Shown here piece after piece: positions 17,679 through 25,583 of a stretch of DNA of 64,000 nt. A program made the position numbers and the translations under genes. Numbering within the stretch: the stretch's first letter is position 1; every line of letters begins with the position of its first letter. Source of the stretch: Salinigranum rubrum (GTDB lineage: Archaea; Halobacteriota; Halobacteria; Halobacteriales; Haloferacaceae); NCBI RefSeq assembly GCF_002906575.1, contig NZ_CP026312.1:54878-118877 (forward strand), in the 5' to 3' direction. Under the pieces are notes generated by a model. The model worked only from the letters and a program-made list of their open reading frames with translations, made no database searches and had not been told where the DNA came from.

Positions 17679-18002
17679 CTACTCGTCTGGATTGACTGGG
17701 CCTTTATATTTGGATCGCACCCTATCTCCATCCCGCCACTGCCAATAGTAGTAGCGGTTATCATTGATGTCCTTGATCGTGATCGTCGCTTTCGTTGGCA
17801 CATCGTCCGGAAGGTCCTCGGGTCGTTCTTCACTCTCGTCTGTGCTGTCTTCTTCCGCGAGACGAGCTTCCCGCTCACGATGCTCAGCGAGCTCTTCTGC
17901 GTAGCGGGCAGCGTGACGAAGCAAGTCCGGTGAGAAATCATCGAGTTGTTCGACAATATCGGCTGGGAGTCCTCGAGGTGGTGTGGGCGGTGTGTACGAC
18001 AT
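17679..18002 (-). CDS. Small haloarchaeal protein (DUF6788-like)
   Basis: 107 residues from ATG 18002. Pro-rich start (SYTPPTPPRGLP), an acidic helical middle (about 15-75, Glu/Arg-rich coiled-coil-like) and a compact C-terminal basic beta stretch (NRYYYWQWRDGDRVRSKYKGP) typical of small nucleic-acid-binding plasmid proteins. The inverted repeat at 18010-18050 lies directly in its promoter. DUF assignment is by resemblance only. Confidence 0.7.
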   Translation of the reverse strand: MSYTPPTPPRGLPADIVEQLDDFSPDLLRHAARYAEELAEHREREARLAEEDSTDESEERPEDLPDDVPTKATITIKDINDNRYYYWQWRDGDRVRSKYKGPVNPDE

Positions 18003-18009
18003 GATTGTA

Positions 18010-18050
18010 TTAACCAACAGGTTCGCAATTGCCTTTGATTTGTTGGTTAA
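18010..18050. promoter_or_regulatory. Inverted repeat TTAACCAACA-N21-TGTTGGTTAA, copy a
   Basis: Perfect 10-bp arms at 18010-18019 and 18041-18050 with a 21-bp spacer, 8 bases upstream of the start at 18002. It is the first of four sites in the window with identical spacing, so it is a likely operator for a shared regulator. Confidence 0.75.
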
Positions 18051-18152
18051 TCACGAAACCAGACAGCTGACAACCAACCAGTCCGAACACAGTCACGACG
18101 ATGGAGTGAGAAACAAGAATATCACCACGGCAGATTTTCATAACAAAATTTA

Positions 18153-18298
18153 TGAAACGGTGGGGTGGGTGAATTAGTGGACCCAGCAGAAACAATACTT
18201 GAGCGTTCTACAAGAATTGCTGAAACAGTGGTGGGGAGATTTGGTACGAGGGCAAACCTGTTTCACACCTAACCAGAGTTCCTGAAGCGGTGGAGGTG
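18153..18298 (+). repeat. Origin-recognition-box-like repeats downstream of orc
   Basis: Three copies of the repeat with core TGAAACnGTGGnGGG: 18153-18170, 18215-18237 (AATTGCTGAAACAGTGGTGG) and the degenerate 18283-18298, all in the same orientation, between the small gene at 17679 and the 3' end of the orc gene. Confidence 0.7.
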
Positions 18299-18338
18299 TA
18301 GCTCGGTAAGGGCGAGGCAACAACCACTCTCTGCAGGA

Positions 18339-19664
18339 CTATGGATTCGGTCGGTCGGAACTAATTCGCTGGAAATCGATATCGGCGAATCGGGCTGTAT
18401 CTTTGAGAACCTCGACGGCAATCTCAGTATCAACTTGTAACTGGTACTCCCACGCCGGACCGCCTATCGAACCCGCAGTCACTTTTTCGCCATCTGCGAT
18501 ACCCTGCATATCGAGTTCGCGGAGGTGATCTTTGAACCGACGTTGGCCGAGTTTGTCGGCATCGATTTTCGAGGCAATGCTCTTGTACACACCGTAGATC
18601 GGCTTAGCCCGGACGGGAGCATCGCCGGAGAGTTCAAGTGCTGTGAGGGCTGCGAGGGCGAGGTGAGCCTGTGTCGTCATCTCACGCATGGCTTCAACAA
18701 CGGCTTCGCGTTCTACGAGCGCCTGAGCTTCACGAGCATGATCTGCGCTCACCACGTCATCACCATGTTTATCGGCCAATTCACCGGCCTTCCGAAGATA
18801 TTTGATCGCCTGACGAGCGTCCCCTGTATCTTGTGCCGAAAGTGCAGCAATAAGCGGGATTACGTCATCGGTCAGAACATCACTCCGAAACAGATACTCC
18901 TGTCCGGATTGGTCGATCTCCACGATACTCCCTCTCTGCTTCGCGTCGGTGTCAAGCTCTTCGACGGGGATGAGTTCCGTATCGCGGAAGGCCTTAGCTG
19001 CGCGCCGGCGCAGAATTTGCTGGAGCTGCGTCGCATTATACGGCGAAAAGAGGACAGAATCATCGTAGAGTGAACTCTTGACCTTCGGACTGAGATTATC
19101 CCGCCACTGGAGGTCGTTACTGATTCCGATTATACTGGGAAAAACGTGGTCTTCAACGTAGTCTTGGGCTCGGGCTCGAGGGAGACTATAGAGAATCCGG
19201 TCGTCATCGCCGAGTGTGTCGATTTCGTCGAGGACGATAATAATCGTGCCACCGATATCATTCATCGCCTCGAACATCATGTCCATCACAACATCAGTTG
19301 CATACCCTGTCGGCCGGCTATTGCCGGTGAGTTCTTGATAGATACGGGACGCGGCTTTGTAGGACGTAGAAAGATCGTGGGATTCACAGGAGACATACGC
19401 GGTCGTGAGGTCAAGGTGATCGGATTCGTGTTCGGCGTGCTCCTGAAGTTCGGAGAGTTTTGCTTTCGCAGCAGCAGTTTTTCCCTGGCCGGCCTTTCCG
19501 TGAAGGAACACGTTGTTGGCACCAACCCCCCGTGCAGCAGGGGCGAGCGACATGTGGAGATCCTCCATCTCATCCGTCCGTTCTGGAAGGTCGTCGGGAT
19601 GGTGTTCTTCGCGGAGAACTTCCTCTCGTTGGAAAATAGGCGAGGTGTTCGAGAATTGGGTCAT
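18339..19664 (-). CDS. orc: Orc1/Cdc6 replication initiator
   Basis: 441 residues. AAA+ ATPase: Walker A GKAGQGKTAAAK (about 56-67), Walker B IIIVLDEIDTL (about 142-152), sensor region PSIIGISND (about 177-185) and a C-terminal winged helix (about 345-430; KPIYGVYKSIASKIDADKLGQRRFKDHLRELD). It binds ORB repeats and loads the helicase. Repeats with a consistent core lie on both sides of the gene, and an AT-rich stretch lies upstream, so it is the initiator of the adjacent origin. Confidence 0.93.
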   Translation of the reverse strand: MTQFSNTSPIFQREEVLREEHHPDDLPERTDEMEDLHMSLAPAARGVGANNVFLHGKAGQGKTAAAKAKLSELQEHAEHESDHLDLTTAYVSCESHDLSTSYKAASRIYQELTGNSRPTGYATDVVMDMMFEAMNDIGGTIIIVLDEIDTLGDDDRILYSLPRARAQDYVEDHVFPSIIGISNDLQWRDNLSPKVKSSLYDDSVLFSPYNATQLQQILRRRAAKAFRDTELIPVEELDTDAKQRGSIVEIDQSGQEYLFRSDVLTDDVIPLIAALSAQDTGDARQAIKYLRKAGELADKHGDDVVSADHAREAQALVEREAVVEAMREMTTQAHLALAALTALELSGDAPVRAKPIYGVYKSIASKIDADKLGQRRFKDHLRELDMQGIADGEKVTAGSIGGPAWEYQLQVDTEIAVEVLKDTARFADIDFQRISSDRPNP

Positions 19665-19695
19665 ACCCAGAACCGTCTAAGCAAGATATCATAAA

Positions 19696-20496
19696 ACCCC
19701 CGTTTCATCAATGTCTCGAATGTCTCCAATAGTGGGGTTCCAGCAGAAAGAGGCGGGGACACCCCCACCACCATTTCATCAATTCTCGTGTGAAAGAGGG
19801 AGGGGGTTAGACAGGGACGTGATCCACCGTACTCTCCGAAAACACGCGATCCAGTTCACGTAGGGGCTGTTTCAGCTAGAACATCGTCAGACCAAGTTAT
19901 ATTATATATTATAACGTTTTCGTCTAGTAGTAGTAAAGGTAGTAGAAGACTCACTCTATCACTGTTTTAGTGAGTTTTAGGTGGACAGTTTTCCAGGGTT
20001 TATATTCTAAGCGTCTTATTTACTTCCTCCTGAAAATCTCGGGTTTCTCTCGCGTCGTAGAATTGCTGAAATGGTGGTGTGGGTCCCTCCATATTTGAGT
20101 TCTCTCCGTATGATCCATGTGTCTGTGGAGAGATATCGAGACCACGTTGATGACTATGACCGATGCGAGCGGTTGCTTGTTCCGTGTTTCTATATGCTCA
20201 ATTCTCGTCTGTCGCCGTCTGAACGACCAATGATGGAACGTACTGTTGCTGTCCCTGAAACGGTGGTGTACAGTTCTACCTCTCATTTGGGATCAATCGA
20301 GGCTTTTCAGGCTAAGAGAATAATGGTCAGCACGAGCGAGTGAATTCTCGAAACGGTGGTGGGTGTCCCACTAAGCTGTAGATGATCGACCATCCAGCAG
20401 GGTGTGGAATTGGTGAAACAGTGGTGGGTGGGGTTTCCAACGTCAATCCGAAGACTTTGCTCCCTCCCCTTAATTGGTGAAATGGTGGTGGGTGTG
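19696..20496. other. Putative replication origin: inverted ORB-like arrays around an AT-rich unwinding region
   Basis: Two ORB-like repeats in reverse orientation (19696-19711 and 19761-19784, ending CACCACCATTTCATCAATT) and five forward copies (20061-20084, 20256-20268, 20343-20366, 20408-20433, 20472-20496; consensus AATTGSTGAAAYRGTGGTGG) flank an AT-rich run centred at 19904-19930. Inverted repeats around such a run next to orc are the usual haloarchaeal origin plan. The open frame at 20020-20343 is not supported as a gene. Confidence 0.85.
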
Positions 20497-20503
20497 TCGT
20501 TGG

Positions 20504-21316
20504 CTACTGATTCGACGGTAGTCGGCCGTCCGGGCGTGGGACGCGTCCCTGCTTGATTTCGTGGTTCACTCGACGCATGTGTTTACACCCGCCCTCGGGC
20601 GTCCGCTGCTGCCAGTCCGGACAGGTACAAGACTCGCTGATCACGTCGACTTCGTACCAGCTCCCCGAGGCTGACTGTACCTCGTATCGACCACCTTTTT
20701 CGAGCAGCGAGACCGCCATCGCTTCGTCGACGGCGCGTCGGGTTCGCGGTTCGAGGTCCGCACGCTGGCTCGAGTGCTTCGTGACGACCATTCTGTCGCG
20801 AACGTCGCCACTCCGTCCACCGTCCGGCGCGACGTCATGGCCGTGGAGCCGATCCTGAAGGATACCTTCGATCGGATGGCCTTCCGGCAACAGGTAGTGG
20901 ACTTCGTGGCACTCGCGATGGTCGTAGGAGCCACAGGCCGCAGCGTTCCCAGCCCAGACGCGCCACGCGCCGAGTGCGGCCATCACGTCGACGATCACTC
21001 GGGGAACAACCTCGTGCTCGTTGGGGTAGAAGATCCGGAAGCGGGTACACCCATCTCGAGGCGGCACCGTCTCCCACCACTCGACGTCGTCACCCCAGCT
21101 GTCGAACATCGCCTCGTCTCCTCCATACCCGACGGTCACGCCGTCGATCTGCGGGACGGCCGCAGTCGTCTCGTCAGCCACACCTTCGAGCAGTCGAAGG
21201 ACTGCGTACCGCAGATATTCGTGTGCTGGATGGTCCGTTGACCGAGCGATCTGGTCGTGCTGTTCTACAACTCGTTCTGCCTCGTCGAGGACAGCGGACA
21301 GATACGGTTCACTCAT
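20504..21316 (-). CDS. SWIM zinc-finger protein
   Basis: 270 residues. The N-terminal 190 residues are acidic and not recognised. The C-terminal SWIM motif is ESCTCPDWQQRTPEGGCKH (about 230-250), Cys-x-Cys-x(n)-Cys-x-His, followed by a basic tail. SWIM domains bind DNA or proteins and are common in haloarchaeal plasmid clusters of this type. A T-tract plus hairpin (21334-21366) precedes the start, and an IS separates the gene from its presumed promoter (inverted repeat b). Confidence 0.8.
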   Translation of the reverse strand: MSEPYLSAVLDEAERVVEQHDQIARSTDHPAHEYLRYAVLRLLEGVADETTAAVPQIDGVTVGYGGDEAMFDSWGDDVEWWETVPPRDGCTRFRIFYPNEHEVVPRVIVDVMAALGAWRVWAGNAAACGSYDHRECHEVHYLLPEGHPIEGILQDRLHGHDVAPDGGRSGDVRDRMVVTKHSSQRADLEPRTRRAVDEAMAVSLLEKGGRYEVQSASGSWYEVDVISESCTCPDWQQRTPEGGCKHMRRVNHEIKQGRVPRPDGRLPSNQ

Positions 21317-21333
21317 GATTCGTGGAGACGGGA

Positions 21334-21366
21334 CTGCGCCTCCGCCCCTCGGCGGGCGCTGAAAGA
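21334..21366. repeat. Boundary hairpin H1
   Basis: GC stem GCGCC/GGCGC (21336-21340 with 21355-21359) followed on the plus strand by GAAAGAC. It lies 18 bases upstream of the SWIM gene start on the minus strand and adjoins the left end of the IS. Confidence 0.55.
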
Positions 21367-21369
21367 CTC

Positions 21370-22414
21370 GCTCTTATGTAGAACTCAGGAGTGACCCCGT
21401 AGCAAGGCAATCGACGACGATTTCGAGGGATGCGCCGACGAGATTCACTGACCGAACGATACCGAATGTGTGAGCGGCCTGTTCCAAGCCCTGCTTGGAC
21501 AGGCCGCGAAACTTCCGCAGCCACGGTTTGACTAGCGAGAAGAGGCACTCAACTTGGTTGATGTGAACGCCGTCGGCCGAAACGTACCGTTCGTCGTGGA
21601 TAACGGTTCGGTGGTCGTACTCCATTTCTCGGTACGCTTGGAGTCCGTCAGTCCAGACCTCTCCCAGCGGCTGGGAGAGGTCTTCAGCCTCTTGCAGTAC
21701 CGGTTCGAGGTCTCCCTGGTAGCTGATTCCAAGATGGCCGCGAATCACCCGAAGCACGTCGCGGCACGCCGCGACGAGCGTTATCTGGTCGCCGTGACGA
21801 CCTTTCCATCGTGAGCGCCCCGATCGGGACGACCCGCCGCGGTACCGGCTGTTCCGCGGCGGGTCTTGGCCTTTGTAGCCTGAACACACCGTGCTCGATT
21901 CGTCGATTTGCGTTGGGCCCGAGATGGAGTGTTGAAACTGCTCCCAGACGAGGGGGAAGCCGCGCGTGACCGCGGCTTCCACCTCTCGAATCGCGTAATA
22001 GACGGTCTTGTACGCCCTGTCGAGGACAACCGCGATTTGCGAGATACTGAGCAACGTGTCTGCATAGAGGAGGTACGCGAGAAGCACCTCTCCGGTGGTG
22101 AGGTGCTTCTCGTGGAAAGGCGTTCCATAGGTGTAGACGGGTTTAAAATCGCAATCTCGGCAGATAACGCGATCGGACGATCCCCACGTGTGAATGCTGG
22201 GGTGGCCGCAGCGAGGACACGTGGTATACTCCCAGAACTCCTTGAGTCGCCGCTCGATGAGAGCATCGAGCGGCTCGGTGTCCAACTCGAACAATCCAAG
22301 ATCAACGAGCTGGCGAAGCATTCCACCGAACGCTGGCTGAGTCTGAGGCATAACCTCGTGATTTCGGCTCGTTCACCGTAACTACACGGTCGTTCCTCAG
22401 CTCTACATAAGAGC
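21370..22414. mobile_element. IS1595-family (ISH4-like) insertion sequence
   Basis: 1045 bp with imperfect terminal inverted repeats of about 27 bp that start GCTCTTATGTAGA at both ends. No flanking direct repeat was found; this family usually makes 8 bp. The element may therefore have recombined with another copy. It separates hairpin H1 from inverted repeat b, two elements that are adjacent elsewhere. Confidence 0.8.
21374..22351 (-). CDS. IS1595-family transposase
   Basis: 325 residues. N-terminal zinc ribbon (TTCPRCGHPS, VICRDCDFKP, about 43-66), a helix-turn-helix region, then the catalytic core starting at QIDESSTVCSGYKG (about 148), EVWTDGLQAYREM and INQVECLFSLVKPWLRKFRGL. It appears complete. 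Confidence 0.85.
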   Translation of the reverse strand: MPQTQPAFGGMLRQLVDLGLFELDTEPLDALIERRLKEFWEYTTCPRCGHPSIHTWGSSDRVICRDCDFKPVYTYGTPFHEKHLTTGEVLLAYLLYADTLLSISQIAVVLDRAYKTVYYAIREVEAAVTRGFPLVWEQFQHSISGPTQIDESSTVCSGYKGQDPPRNSRYRGGSSRSGRSRWKGRHGDQITLVAACRDVLRVIRGHLGISYQGDLEPVLQEAEDLSQPLGEVWTDGLQAYREMEYDHRTVIHDERYVSADGVHINQVECLFSLVKPWLRKFRGLSKQGLEQAAHTFGIVRSVNLVGASLEIVVDCLATGSLLSST

Positions 22415-22422
22415 GGAGAAAA

Positions 22423-22463
22423 TTAACCAACGAAATTGTGACTCAGAACCTGGCGTTGGTTAA
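22423..22463. promoter_or_regulatory. Inverted repeat TTAACCAACG-N21-CGTTGGTTAA, copy b
   Basis: Arms at 22423-22432 and 22454-22463 with exactly 21 bp between them. It lies 5 bases beyond the stop of the ArdC-like gene and, before the IS arrived, would have been upstream of the SWIM gene. Confidence 0.75.
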
Positions 22464-22467
22464 CGGT

Positions 22468-23400
22468 TCAGGCGCCGTCTTCGAGAACGTCGATGAGTTC
22501 CGCTGCCGTTCGGCTGATTCGCCCGAGACGTTCTCGAACGACTTCGGGATCATCCGACTCCCAGGCAGCGAGGTAGAACGCCGACCTGCTGGTATCTAAC
22601 CCACAGTACCGCCCGACGACGTACGCGACGGCTTCGGCCTCGACTTCGCGTTTCGACCGCTCGGTGTCGTCGTCGATGTCGAAGTGGAGCAGGGCGTGGG
22701 CGTACTCGTGGATCAGCGTCCGCGCAAGGTCGGCGTCGTTCTCTCGGTCGCGGACCTCGACGCGTGGCTGCAAATCGACGAGACTGAGCTGCTCGCAGAT
22801 ACCTTTTGCCTCACCGTGCGCCCACTCCGCTTCCGGAACGATCCGAACCGTCACACCAAGCTCATCCGCGGCATCGGTCAACCGATCGACGAGGTCGTCG
22901 GCGTCGCCGGTCGCTTCCGTATCGAGTTCCGGAAGCGGCTCTCCGTCGGTCTGGGAGATGTCGAACACCGGTGCGGGTCTGAACCCAACGAGCCCCTTCG
23001 ACCACTCCTCGGGTGGTGTCTGGTCGTAGTCACAGTCACTGTTCTCGTGGTAGCTCGGTGAGTTCTCGCACTCCGGGCACTGTTTCGTGATGATCGGTGC
23101 CCAGATCCAGATCGCGCTTTCTCCCTCCTGGACGTGCCGGTCAAAGTCTTCTTGCCATGTCCGATAACCTGCCACGCGGGACGCCTCGGGACACTGGCGC
23201 TTGATCAGGAGAGTATTTCGGTAGGAATAATCGTGGAAACGACTCTGGACATCGAGCCACTCCTGGAACTCCTCGCTGGCCTGCGCGTCGTCGACGCCGG
23301 CGACGAGGTCGTCGACCCACTGTTCGATAGTGCTGTTCATCTCGTCGGATCGCGTGTCGGTCTCGTCGAAGGAGACCGACGAGTTACTGGTCGTAGCCAT
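22468..23400 (-). CDS. ArdC-like antirestriction protein with zincin-type metallopeptidase domain
   Basis: 310 residues. The N-terminal region (about 20-110; SRFHDYSYRNTLLIKRQCPEASRVAGYRTWQ) matches the ssDNA-binding ArdC/DUF1738 N-terminal domain. A four-Cys/His insertion (CPECENSPSYHENSDC) follows. The C-terminal domain holds the zincin motif HEYAHALLH (about 230-238) and a downstream Glu (EVEAEAVAYVV). ArdC proteins protect incoming plasmid DNA from restriction, which fits a mobile replicon. The last gene before inverted repeat b. Confidence 0.82.
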   Translation of the reverse strand: MATTSNSSVSFDETDTRSDEMNSTIEQWVDDLVAGVDDAQASEEFQEWLDVQSRFHDYSYRNTLLIKRQCPEASRVAGYRTWQEDFDRHVQEGESAIWIWAPIITKQCPECENSPSYHENSDCDYDQTPPEEWSKGLVGFRPAPVFDISQTDGEPLPELDTEATGDADDLVDRLTDAADELGVTVRIVPEAEWAHGEAKGICEQLSLVDLQPRVEVRDRENDADLARTLIHEYAHALLHFDIDDDTERSKREVEAEAVAYVVGRYCGLDTSRSAFYLAAWESDDPEVVRERLGRISRTAAELIDVLEDGA

Positions 23401-23443
23401 GATTTCACTGAACCGAGTTCACCGCAACCGCGTCAATTCAGAA

Positions 23444-23473
23444 CGCACCGCACCCTTCGGGGCGCAAAAAAAC
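23444..23473. repeat. Boundary hairpin H2
   Basis: CACCC-TTC-GGGGCG type stem followed on the plus strand by a run of seven A (23466-23472). It is upstream of the ArdC-like start. Confidence 0.55.
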
Positions 23474-23488
23474 AGCTCCCCTTGAGAG

Positions 23489-23845
23489 TTACCGGAGTTC
23501 GTATGGTTCGTCCGCGAACCCGACTGTAACGAGATATTCGAGATACGCGTCGAACCGCTCGACGTCGCTCGGCGTGTCTGTTGCGAGGTGTCGCGCCCAC
23601 TCGATGGCCCACCGAAACGCGGGATCTGACCCACCTTTGCCGTGGATGTACCACCAGCGAGCCGCTTTGAGAACGACGAGTGGATTCGTCGGCGCCTGTT
23701 CACTCGCCAGTCCACGGGTGATGGATTCGATCTCCGCAGGAACCTCACCTGGATCGATTTCCCCGGACTGTGTGTTCGAAATATCGATTGGAATCTCATC
23801 GACCGAGACGTCGTTCGCATGCTGTCGCTGACTCACTTGATTCAC
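23489..23845 (-). CDS. Hypothetical protein
   Basis: 118 residues. Acidic N-terminus, then a helical C-terminal half rich in Trp/Tyr (KAARWWYIHGKGG, FRWAIEWARHLATD, FDAYLEYLVTVGF, about 60-110). No motif recognised. It lies between the DUF6610 and ArdC-like genes, with a hairpin element on each side. Confidence 0.6.
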   Translation of the reverse strand: MNQVSQRQHANDVSVDEIPIDISNTQSGEIDPGEVPAEIESITRGLASEQAPTNPLVVLKAARWWYIHGKGGSDPAFRWAIEWARHLATDTPSDVERFDAYLEYLVTVGFADEPYELR

Positions 23846-23875
23846 CTCTGGACGAAGACTCTCGATGGAGCCTTC

Positions 23876-23898
23876 GCCCTCTCGGGGGCTCGAAAAAC
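23876..23898. repeat. Boundary hairpin H3
   Basis: GCCC-TCTC-GGGGGC stem then TCGAAAAAC on the plus strand, upstream of the gene starting at 23845. Confidence 0.55.
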
Positions 23899-23908
23899 AC
23901 TCTCCAAG

Positions 23909-24910
23909 TCACGCCGGTGGGAAGTAGACGCTCTGCTCGCCGGCTATTTCCTCGAGTTGGTTTCGATGGCGATGCGAAAAGTAGCAGTCGTAGCTGCAGT
24001 ATCCACAGACTGCTCCCGTATCGTACTCGGCAACAAAGGGACCACGATGGGTTCTCCAGACATTCGCTCCGCATCCAGTACAGGCAGCACCATCGAGATC
24101 ACTCGGTGATGGCCCCTCGTACTCTACATCTAGACCGGCATCTTGCGGTGTCGAATCTGGCCAGACGCCGTGTTCCTGCCAGAACTCTCGGAGTCGACCA
24201 AGGCTGTGACGAACGGTCTTTCGAACCGTGACGTGGTCAGCGTCCCGGCCGCTGTCGTCCCATCCGGCAGCTGTCCAGAACTCTCCAAACTGCGCGCCAC
24301 GGTGGAGTCCGTTCCAGTCAACGCCGACGATGTCTGCGGGTGGGTCATTCGTGAGCGTCGGTCGGGTCAACTGCTGAATGACGTCAAGCTGCTTCGGTGG
24401 GCTCCCCCCGAGGATGTGGACGCGTCGGCCACGCCAGTCGGTCGGCTCGGAGAACTCGTGGGCCAGCCGATCAGCGTAGCCCCGAGAGTACCCGAGCACG
24501 ATATCGTCAGGGATCATCTCGATCACCTCCCTGCACTTGGGCACGATGACGAGCTCTGCGTTGGGGTAGCTCGCTTGGATTTCGCGAGCGGCAGCGACGT
24601 ATTCATCGACATCGTCGGGCTCGTATGCGTCCCCAATGACGCCGACTCGCGGCTCGTGTTCGAAAAACCGGTCGACGTATCGAGTCAGGTCGGGATTTCG
24701 AAAGTCGTTATCGAGCATCCCGACGGGGAGGGTGAGGTTCTGGTACTGGGTCTCTTGATACCCACAGTCCTCACGAAAGCCGGGAAGGAAACCAAGGGCC
24801 AACGCGTCGGCGACAAAGGGAGCTCGATGCAAGAACGCCACATGGTCTGCTTGTCTGACGGCAGCGATTTCACTCGCCGTGGTGGAGCTGGAGCTCAGAT
24901 CGGGGGACAT
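23909..24910 (-). CDS. DUF6610-like protein with zinc-ribbon C-terminus
   Basis: 333 residues from ATG 24910. The central region alternates strands and helices in a barrel-like order (ASYPNAELVIVPKCREV, DDIVLGYSRGYADRLA, GRRVHILGGSPPKQLDVIQQ, ADIVGVDWNGLHRGAQFG, about 110-225). The GGSP and GVDWN motifs recall tRNA-guanine transglycosylase-type barrels, including phage DNA-modifying DpdA proteins. A C-terminal Cys cluster (CTGCGANV, CGYCSYDCYF) could bind zinc. The DUF name and the TGT link are from resemblance only. Confidence 0.65.
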   Translation of the reverse strand: MSPDLSSSSTTASEIAAVRQADHVAFLHRAPFVADALALGFLPGFREDCGYQETQYQNLTLPVGMLDNDFRNPDLTRYVDRFFEHEPRVGVIGDAYEPDDVDEYVAAAREIQASYPNAELVIVPKCREVIEMIPDDIVLGYSRGYADRLAHEFSEPTDWRGRRVHILGGSPPKQLDVIQQLTRPTLTNDPPADIVGVDWNGLHRGAQFGEFWTAAGWDDSGRDADHVTVRKTVRHSLGRLREFWQEHGVWPDSTPQDAGLDVEYEGPSPSDLDGAACTGCGANVWRTHRGPFVAEYDTGAVCGYCSYDCYFSHRHRNQLEEIAGEQSVYFPPA

Positions 24911-24937
24911 GATTGGATCGCGAGGCCGCTGCTGGCT

Positions 24938-24967
24938 GCCCCGCACCCGTTCAGGGGCCCGAAAAAC
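24938..24967. repeat. Boundary hairpin H4
   Basis: GCCCC/GGGGC stem (24938-24942 with 24954-24958) followed by CCGAAAAACC on the plus strand. It lies between inverted repeat c and the start at 24910. Confidence 0.6.
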
Positions 24968-24981
24968 CGAGGCACAGCCTG

Positions 24982-25022
24982 TTAACCAACAAAGAGGAAC
25001 TCCACGCGGAGATGTTGGTTAA
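24982..25022. promoter_or_regulatory. Inverted repeat TTAACCAACA-N21-TGTTGGTTAA, copy c
   Basis: Perfect arms at 24982-24991 and 25013-25022 with a 21-bp spacer, in the gap between the small gene at 25032 and hairpin H4. It is upstream of the DUF6610-like gene. Confidence 0.78.
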
Positions 25023-25031
25023 GAACAGAGC

Positions 25032-25280
25032 TTACTCGTCGTCCTCACGTAGCTCTTCAGCCTTCCACTTGAGCCGGCGTAGAATCTGCGTCCGGTTCTT
25101 GTGGGCGTTTTCGTAGGCAACACACTCCCGGAGTGTCTCCATATCAGAGATTGTCGCAATACCAGCCTTGATCAGGCGCGTGTTCGGTGCTTCCAGTGGT
25201 TTCTCTGGTGGAAACTCGTTACTCTCTGTCGTCAGCTGTCCCCATCCCGAAGAGCCTCCACCCCTTGTGGGCCGACACAA
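25032..25280 (-). CDS. Small helical protein, paralogue of the gene at 33706
   Basis: The C-terminal 60 residues (APNTRLIKAGIATISDMETL, RECVAYENAHKNRTQILRRLKWKAEELRE) align closely with the 33706 protein. The start is unclear: TTG at 25280 is inside the upstream hairpin, and a CTG near 25235 occupies the place of the GTG start of the paralogue. A duplicated module with a conserved helical pattern; function unknown. The metal block begins just beyond it. Confidence 0.7.
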   Translation of the reverse strand: MCRPTRGGGSSGWGQLTTESNEFPPEKPLEAPNTRLIKAGIATISDMETLRECVAYENAHKNRTQILRRLKWKAEELREDDE

Positions 25281-25282
25281 AC
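25255..25282. repeat. Boundary hairpin H5 (weak)
   Basis: CCACCCC-TTGT-GGG-type stem then CACAAACAAC on the plus strand. It resembles H8, which precedes the paralogous gene at 33706. Confidence 0.4.
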
Positions 25283-25376
25283 AACTCTCCGTACGATATC
25301 GCCCACCTCTAATAGAATTGATATCGATACAATGGCTACCGTAATGGTCATCCCCTGCGAGCGTTTATCTGCAGGT

Positions 25377-25583
25377 ATGGAGCGAAAGACGATCTCCGTC
25401 ACCGGGATGTCGTGTAACGGGTGTGAACGGAACGTGGAGACTGCCTTACAGAACCTCGATGGTGTGAGTCGAGTCGATGCTGACCACGAAGCGAATACGG
25501 TCGATGTGGTCCTCGAGGATGGGGTCTCCGATGACGATGTGACCGCGGCAATCGAACAGGCCGGGTACGACGTCGTGGCTTAA
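25377..25583 (+). CDS. copZ: Heavy-metal-associated (HMA) copper chaperone
   Basis: 68 residues from ATG 25377: one ferredoxin-like HMA domain with GMSCNGCERNVETAL metal site near residues 8-20 and the usual GVSRVDADHEANTVDVVLEDG strand. It binds Cu(I) and would deliver it to the P-type ATPase, whose gene is convergent and overlaps its end by 4 bases. It marks the left end of the copper/mercury block. Confidence 0.9.
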   Translation: MERKTISVTGMSCNGCERNVETALQNLDGVSRVDADHEANTVDVVLEDGVSDDDVTAAIEQAGYDVVA

